Below, in pieces: positions 43,289 to 47,988 of a stretch of DNA of 47,988 nucleotides. Every line of letters begins with the position of its first letter. Position 1 is the first letter of the stretch. The notes below the pieces were generated by a model, which saw only the letters and a program-made list of their open reading frames with translations, had not been told where the DNA came from and did no database searches. The stretch lies in assembly GCA_016223045.1 (NCBI GenBank), contig JACRPT010000030.1:1-47988 (forward strand), read 5' to 3'. The translations under genes and the position numbers were made by a program. The DNA comes from Candidatus Eiseniibacteriota bacterium. Lineage in GTDB: Bacteria; Eisenbacteria; RBG-16-71-46.

Positions 43289-44595
43289 TCCGGCGCGCGC
43301 TGCTCTGCCTGCTCGCGGCCGCGCTGCCCGCGGCCGCCGCGCGGGCCGAATCCCTCGCGCTCACCGGCGCCACGGTGCACACGGTGAGCGGGCCGGTGCT
43401 GGAGAACGCCACCATCGTCATCGAGGAGGGCAGGATCGCGGCGGTCGGCGCCGACCTCACGCCGGTGCCGAACACCCGCGTGGTGTCGTGCGCCGGCAAA
43501 CACATCTACCCGGGGCTGGTCTCGGCGAACACCGTGCTCGGGCTCACCGAGGTCGCGAGCGTCGCGGGCACCAACGACTTCTCCGAGACCGGCACCACCA
43601 ACCCCAACATCCGCGCCGAGATCGGCATCAACCCGGAGAGCGACCTGCTCCCGGTGGCGCGCGTGAACGGCATCACCACCGCGCTGGTGGTGCCGCGCGG
43701 CGGGGCCATCAGCGGCACCTCCGCGCTCGTCCACCTGGACGGCTGGACCTTCGAGGACATGACGGTCCGCGCGCCGATCGGCCTGCACGTGCAGTGGCCG
43801 AACCTGACGCCGGTGCGGGGCTGGTTCGAGGTCCGCAGCGACGAGGAGCAGAAGAAGGCCCGCGACCAGGCGCTCGCGGGCATCCGGCAGGCGTTCGACG
43901 ACGCGCGCGCCTACTGGACCGCGCGCGCCGCCGAGGGGAAGGCGGGCATCCCACGCCACGACCGCGACGTGAAGTGGGACGCGATGGGACGGGCGCTGCG
44001 CGGCGAGATCCCGGTGTTCTTCCACGCCGCCGCGCTCAACCAGATCAAGGCGGCGCTCCGGTTCGCGGACGAGCAGAAGCTCACGAACGTCGTGCTGGTG
44101 GGTGGCGGTGACGCCTGGCGCGTGGCCGACGAGCTGAAGGCCCGCAACATCGCGGTGGTCGCCGGACCCACGCTGGCGCTGCCGCGCCGCGGCTACGAGC
44201 CTTACGACGAGGCGTTCACCGGGCCGGCGAAGCTGTGGCAGGCCGGCGTGCGGTTCTGCATCGGCGACGGCGGCTCGCCGTTCGGCGCGATGAACGCGAG
44301 GAACCTGGCCTACCACGCCGCCATGGCCGCGGCGTTCGGGCTGCCGCGGGACGAGGCCCTGAAGAGCGTGACGCTGTACCCCGCGCAGATCCTGGGCGTG
44401 GCGGACATGGTGGGCTCGATCGAGTCGGGCAAGCTCGCCGACCTGATCGTGACCGACGGCGACCCGCTCGAGATCACCACCCGCGTCGAGCAGGTCTGGA
44501 GCGCCGGCCGCCCGGTCTCGATGGAGACGCGGCAGACCGGGCTGTTCCGCAAGTACGACGCGAGGCCGCGCGGGGCGCAGGCGCGGGGGAGGTAG
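43285..44595 (+). CDS. Secreted amidohydrolase-like protein, metal site degraded
   Basis: ATG 43285 overlaps the upstream stop (436 aa), with GGGAGG about 9 nt upstream. A signal peptide ends AAAARA. The fold is amidohydrolase-like: IVIEEGRIAAVGADLTPVPN, GKHIYPGLVSANTVLG, then VLVGGGDAWRVADELKARN, FCIGDGGSPFGAMNARNL and MVGSIESGKLADLIVTDGDP. HxH is absent (YPGLVSANTV), and the later metal Asp region reads GDGGSPFG. It is probably non-catalytic or uses another chemistry, maybe a partner of the double protein. Such paired secreted amidohydrolases occur in several uncultivated phyla, but no function is known to me. Confidence 0.8.
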   Translation: MIRRALLCLLAAALPAAAARAESLALTGATVHTVSGPVLENATIVIEEGRIAAVGADLTPVPNTRVVSCAGKHIYPGLVSANTVLGLTEVASVAGTNDFSETGTTNPNIRAEIGINPESDLLPVARVNGITTALVVPRGGAISGTSALVHLDGWTFEDMTVRAPIGLHVQWPNLTPVRGWFEVRSDEEQKKARDQALAGIRQAFDDARAYWTARAAEGKAGIPRHDRDVKWDAMGRALRGEIPVFFHAAALNQIKAALRFADEQKLTNVVLVGGGDAWRVADELKARNIAVVAGPTLALPRRGYEPYDEAFTGPAKLWQAGVRFCIGDGGSPFGAMNARNLAYHAAMAAAFGLPRDEALKSVTLYPAQILGVADMVGSIESGKLADLIVTDGDPLEITTRVEQVWSAGRPVSMETRQTGLFRKYDARPRGAQARGR

Positions 44596-45453
44596 GCCGC
44601 GGGGTCCGGCAAGCCCGACCCCGAAGGCGTTGCGGCCGCGCGGCGGTACTTGCGCGGCCGGGAGGCGAGCGCCTACTTAGCGCGAGCGGTCCGGGGCCAT
44701 AGCCCGGGCCGTTTCGCGTTGCAGGCGACGCTCGGCGGAAATCAACCCGCCGGAGCCGACGGCATTGCCTTCGCCGAGGGCTGGATGCACGCGATCGGTC
44801 TCGTAGCCACGAGGGGCGCGTCGTGAGAGGAATCCGGCCGTTTCGGAGTCCTGATCCTCTGCTCCAACCCCCACTGTGGCCAGTGGCCCCGAAAGTCGTC
44901 GAGGAAGCGCGAGGAGAGCGGGTCGGGCGCGCAGGGATTGCTGTCGAGCACTGGCACGTCCTCACGGCCTGCGCTCCCGGGTCCCGGGACCCCTCGCGGG
45001 GGAGAGCCTACCGCCGGCCGACCCCGGAGTGAACGTCCTCTCTCCAGCTCTCGGTCCGAGGCCGCCGACCGGCCATCCGCGGGGCAGAGCCGATGTCGTC
45101 AAGGCCAGGATCGGTGCCAAGTCAGGGGGACCGTTGGCACCGCCTGCCCGCCACTCGCCCCGTACGCACCGAGGGAGACGAAGGGATTATATCTCTGTCG
45201 GGGACCTCGGGTGTTCTACTTCCCCGGTCACCGGCATCGCAGCGATGCATCGGGGATGCCGCATGTCCGACCGCAGATCCAACCCTCGCCATGCTCCGCC
45301 GCACCCATCCTTCCCCGCGGCGACTACCCGGTCGTGTCTTGAGGCAGCTATCGGTCGCCCATAGCAGCTCCACGCGGCGGGCGATCCGTGCGTGGTGTTC
45401 AGTCCGGCAGTGCACTCCGGCGCGCAGGGAAGCGCCCGACAAGGAGGCCGAGC
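44596..45453. other. Long intergenic region at a composition change
   Basis: About 860 bp with no convincing gene. Two hairpins lie at its left end (listed). From about 44680 the GC content falls compared with the rest of the window. The short ORFs here overlap in several frames without codon bias. A less GC-rich patch ATTATATCTC at 45187-45196 could be the -10 region for the next gene. A CCACTG-TGGC-CAGTGG hairpin sits at 44871-44886. Confidence 0.45.
44601..44660 (+). terminator. Two terminator-like hairpins after the amidohydrolase operon
   Basis: GGGGTC-c-GG-CAAG-CC-c-GACCCC at 44601-44622, then CGGCCGCGC pairing with GCGCGGCCG (9 bp, 10-nt loop) at 44633-44660. They start 6 nt after the stop codon; there is no T tract. 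Confidence 0.5.
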
Positions 45454-46197
45454 ATGAGAGCCCCACTTCCGTTGATGGTTCTTCTGGTTGGAACGGTGAC
45501 CCTGGCGGCGGAAGCCACGGCAGCGGGCGTCAACTTCTCCTGGGACGCTTGCACCGCAGAAGGTGGGGTGCAGAGCAAGACGTTCGCCTGTAACACGAAT
45601 GCCGGTTCCCGGGCGGCGTGGGGCTCGTTCATGGTCGCCGCGGACCAGGACAGCTTCGTCGGGGTCGAGATCATCGTCGCTGTGCAGGCCCAGAGCGACA
45701 CGCTCCCCGACTGGTGGCAGTTCTTCAACTCCGGGGCCTGTCGCCAGACCGCGCTCTCGACATCCTTCGACTTCACCTCCGCTCCCGGGACCGCCTGCAC
45801 CGATCCATGGTTCGGCCAGGCCGCTGGTGGCCTGGCCGCATATCACACGATCAACACCGTGCCGCCGGTGCCGAGCGGGCTGGCCAATGCCGCCGAGATC
45901 AAGATCGGTGCCGCCGTGGCGAACCCGCTCACCCTCTCAGCCGGCACGGAGTACTACTGCTTCAGGCTGGGCATCACCAACGTGAAGACGGTCGGTAGCG
46001 GCGCCTGTTCCGGGTGCGATGTGCCGGTCTGCCTCACGCTCTCGCAGGTCAAGGTGGCGCAGGTTGGCGGGACGTCCGAGTACCTGACGAACCCGATCGC
46101 GTCCAACGTCGTGCTCTGGCAGACGGACACTCCCTGCAGCGGTGCGAGCGCACCCCAGAACGTCACCTGGGGGCAAATTCGGAGCATCCTCCGATGA
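45454..46197 (+). CDS. Secreted cysteine-containing hypothetical protein
   Basis: ATG 45454 has AAGGAGG 6 nt upstream (247 aa); the track start is 66 nt too early. A signal peptide ends AAEATAAG. The mature protein starts VNFSWDACTAEGGVQSKTFACNTNAG, then strand-rich sequence with paired Cys (GACRQTALS, TACTDPW, YYCFRLGI, GACSGCDVPVC) that likely form disulfides. It resembles the small secreted beta proteins that start with xFSWDxC...FACNTN in some uncultivated lineages; I know no function for them. It does not carry a FlgD-like or PEP-CTERM tail. It lies in the lower-GC right end and is followed by the GH43-like gene after 77 nt. Confidence 0.65.
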   Translation: MRAPLPLMVLLVGTVTLAAEATAAGVNFSWDACTAEGGVQSKTFACNTNAGSRAAWGSFMVAADQDSFVGVEIIVAVQAQSDTLPDWWQFFNSGACRQTALSTSFDFTSAPGTACTDPWFGQAAGGLAAYHTINTVPPVPSGLANAAEIKIGAAVANPLTLSAGTEYYCFRLGITNVKTVGSGACSGCDVPVCLTLSQVKVAQVGGTSEYLTNPIASNVVLWQTDTPCSGASAPQNVTWGQIRSILR

Positions 46198-46274
46198 GCG
46201 CCCTCGACCTCTTCACTCCGCCCGCGGCTGAGTGCCGCACACGAGTTGTCTCATCTGCCTCGTGGAGGCCACAG

Positions 46275-47915
46275 ATGACCCGCACGATCTGGGCGCTCAT
46301 CCTCTCCTTCTTCCTGCTTCCCGAGACCGCGCAAGCAGTGCAACTCACGTGGGCCTCAGGGAGGTCGAACTTGAAGTTCACGTCGGCTCGCCTGTGCACC
46401 CTCATGGTGCAGACCGGTGCCGCCGAGCCGCTTCCGTCGGAATGGCACCTCCTCTGGGTGGCCAAGAGCACGGCTGGCCAGGCGTTCGGCGTCCTCTCCG
46501 AACCGGCGGCCGTGGCCGACACGGCCCGCATCCGCAGCCTAGCCCTACCGAGCGGGCCAGTCGAAGGTGAGTCGAACCAGTCCACGGCCGATCTGTACGT
46601 CAGCGGCCCGAGTGCTCCGCATGTCGCTCGCTACGTTCTGGATGTCTCGGCCGGCGCAGTCGTCAAGTTCGATCTCGTGGCGTACAGAGCCACCGGCACG
46701 AACTCGTTTGACGTCCTCCGCTCGCCTCAGGCAACCCTCAACGGCGGATTGGCTGCCGCCTATCCGCCGTCCTTGCTCCATGTCTTGTCCACGCACGACG
46801 GCCCGGACCTCCTGATTCGTGCGGCTGGTACGGGTCTGGGTGGGGTGCGCTCTGCCCGGCTCACGGGAGCAGATACTTCCTGGAGCGTGTCGCTGACGAT
46901 TCTCAAGCAGACGGATACGACTCTCGTGGCGACCGCCTCGGTCGCGGCGAGATTGCCCGCCTGCCAGCTGGAAGTGTTCACGCCGGAAGACCAAGCCGCT
47001 ACGGCGTCGCTGCCGGCCGATGGCCTCATGGCACCACTGAGCGCGCCGGCATATTCGTCGTATCTCGACCTGAGCGGATACATCCGCCCGAAGGACTTTG
47101 CGTTCTTCTACGACGGGATGGGGAAGTTCCATCTCATCTACATCCGACACAACACGCAGCTGAGTGACTGCACTCAACCCGATCTGAACGAAAAGAGCTT
47201 CGCGCACGTCTCTGGCGACATCCTAAGCTGGTCGAGCCAGGGCTCGTCCTTCAGGGTTAGCGCGCACGGCTGGGACAAGCTCCACGTGTGGGCGCCGACC
47301 ATCGTCCAGAACGGCAGCGACTACTTCGTGTTCTACACCGGCGTAGATTCCATCGGCGACCAGCGGATCGGCTATGCCAAGACAACCGACCTCAACACCC
47401 CGATGAGCACGTGGACGCGGTACACGACGTGGGTGTTCGGCGCCGACAGCACATTCAACCACTGGGCGCTGAACTCCCATCCCCAGGCGTGTCGCGACCC
47501 GTACGTGGTCAAGGACCCGACTGACGCGACGCGATGGCTGATGTACTACACGGCCATCCCGAGTTCGGAGCCGACGTGGCAATCCGTCGGGGTAGCCCGT
47601 TCGTTTCCGAATAGCCTGACGCGGTGGCAAGACATCGGGCCGCTGTATATGTCCGACTACCGCTGGGACTTCAGTCTCAAGACCGAGTCGCCGCATCTGA
47701 TTCCGCACGTCAACGCCGACGCCAGCACCTCGTGGTATGTCTTCTTTACGTCGGACTTCTCGATCATGTGGGCGCGGAACGAATACAGCCCGTACGATAC
47801 GGCCCAGGTCTACTCAGCGACGCGTTGGGATCAGGTCAGCAAGCGACGAGTCAAGCCCATTCTTAGTTGGCAAACGAGGCGGCTCATGTTGAACATTCAT
47901 GCGGCCTTCTGCTGA
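46275..47915 (+). CDS. Secreted beta-propeller glycoside-hydrolase-like protein (GH43/GH130 type), 3' end possibly disrupted
   Basis: ATG 46275 (546 aa). A signal peptide ends ETAQA. Residues ~20-260 form an unassigned beta region; ~265-520 form a five-bladed-propeller-like part: IRPKDFAFFYDGMGKFHLIY, HVWAPTIVQNGSDYFVFYTG, QRIGYAKTTDL, CRDPYVVKDPTDATRWLMYY, SPHLIPHVNADASTSWYVFF. The APTI...DYFVFYTG and DPYVVKD pieces are typical of GH43, GH32 and GH130 catalytic propellers acting on arabinosides, fructans or mannosides. The last ~25 residues (PILSWQTRRLMLN) do not look like the family and overlap the tail of a reverse-strand gene, so a mobile element or rearrangement may have cut it. Base composition is less GC-rich than most of the window. 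Confidence 0.65.
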   Translation: MTRTIWALILSFFLLPETAQAVQLTWASGRSNLKFTSARLCTLMVQTGAAEPLPSEWHLLWVAKSTAGQAFGVLSEPAAVADTARIRSLALPSGPVEGESNQSTADLYVSGPSAPHVARYVLDVSAGAVVKFDLVAYRATGTNSFDVLRSPQATLNGGLAAAYPPSLLHVLSTHDGPDLLIRAAGTGLGGVRSARLTGADTSWSVSLTILKQTDTTLVATASVAARLPACQLEVFTPEDQAATASLPADGLMAPLSAPAYSSYLDLSGYIRPKDFAFFYDGMGKFHLIYIRHNTQLSDCTQPDLNEKSFAHVSGDILSWSSQGSSFRVSAHGWDKLHVWAPTIVQNGSDYFVFYTGVDSIGDQRIGYAKTTDLNTPMSTWTRYTTWVFGADSTFNHWALNSHPQACRDPYVVKDPTDATRWLMYYTAIPSSEPTWQSVGVARSFPNSLTRWQDIGPLYMSDYRWDFSLKTESPHLIPHVNADASTSWYVFFTSDFSIMWARNEYSPYDTAQVYSATRWDQVSKRRVKPILSWQTRRLMLNIHAAFC

Positions 47916-47988
47916 CGAACGGTCTCGGCCTTGATCTTCAGCATGCGAGCGAGCGCGGCCTCGAGCTTGGGCAGATGCTGGTAGCCCC
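47897..47988 (-). CDS. C-terminal fragment of an unrecognised protein entering from the right edge
   Basis: Reading leftward from the window end, 29 codons (ending KAETVRQQKAA) run to TGA at 47897-47899. The helical Lys/Glu/Gln-rich tail (HLPKLEAALARMLKIKA) has strong codon structure and does not look like shadow. It overlaps the end of the GH43-like gene by 19 bp. It might be the tail of a transposase or another mobile-element protein, but I cannot identify the family from this fragment. The gene's main part lies outside the window. Confidence 0.4.
   Translation of the reverse strand, partial: GYQHLPKLEAALARMLKIKAETVRQQKAA

Noticed and set aside
44677-44965. Small minus-strand ORFs resembling translations of tRNA antisense
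   Set aside because: Looked for a tRNA here because of the peptide style (LEQRIRTPKRPD), but there is no T-loop GGTTCGA and no cloverleaf.

Overview
The window is about 48 kb of very GC-rich bacterial DNA, so most long ORFs in the track are antisense or out-of-frame shadows. Three kinds of secreted protein hint at the host: two with a C-terminal FlgD-like/T9SS-type sorting domain, a small PEP-CTERM protein, and WD40-like (PD40) lipoproteins. A B12-dependent ribonucleotide reductase and a very large set of multihaem cytochromes complete the picture. Together they suggest a Gram-negative, respiratory, uncultivated lineage such as Candidatus Eisenbacteria or a relative in the FCB group or Desulfobacterota. 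This placement is inference; no rRNA or other phylogenetic marker lies in the window.

Layout. Left part (0-18.3 kb): a glycosyltransferase-39-like membrane protein with TPRs, a PEP-CTERM protein, a four-cysteine mini-protein, two tandem secreted endonuclease/exonuclease/phosphatase (EEP) proteins of equal length, an HD-GYP-type protein, an S4-domain protein, a Ca2+/H+ antiporter, a small beta-barrel protein, nrdJ, two tandem PD40 lipoproteins of equal length and a degenerate receiver domain. Middle (18.8-38.2 kb): an electron-transfer island. Right part (38.6-48 kb): a CPA2-type cation/proton antiporter, two overlapping amidohydrolase genes, then a zone of visibly different composition with two secreted proteins (one GH43/GH130-like) and a truncated reverse-strand gene at the edge.

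The electron-transfer island is the centrepiece. By direct count its eight c-type cytochrome genes carry 81 CxxCH motifs (1, 9, 13, 4, 19, 8, 18 and 9). They are organised as five apparent quinone-linked modules: (i) Rieske / cytochrome b / 9-haem cytochrome on the plus strand, (ii) a 13-haem protein fused to a b-type membrane domain, (iii) a 19-haem protein fused to a b-type membrane domain, (iv) 8-haem cytochrome / four-cluster Fe-S protein / NrfD on the minus strand, and (v) a second Rieske / cytochrome b / 9-haem set followed by an 18-haem protein with a NapC/NirT-like start. The architectures resemble the Geobacter Cbc inner-membrane complexes and CbcL. A beta-barrel-like protein with one haem motif and a soluble tetrahaem c554-type protein could carry electrons across the periplasm and outer membrane. 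The second cytochrome b has lost both ligands of one b haem, has PPWY in place of PEWY, and is interrupted by an in-frame TAG with 54 further sense codons leading exactly to the next gene. A 28-bp perfect palindrome lies just upstream of that operon.
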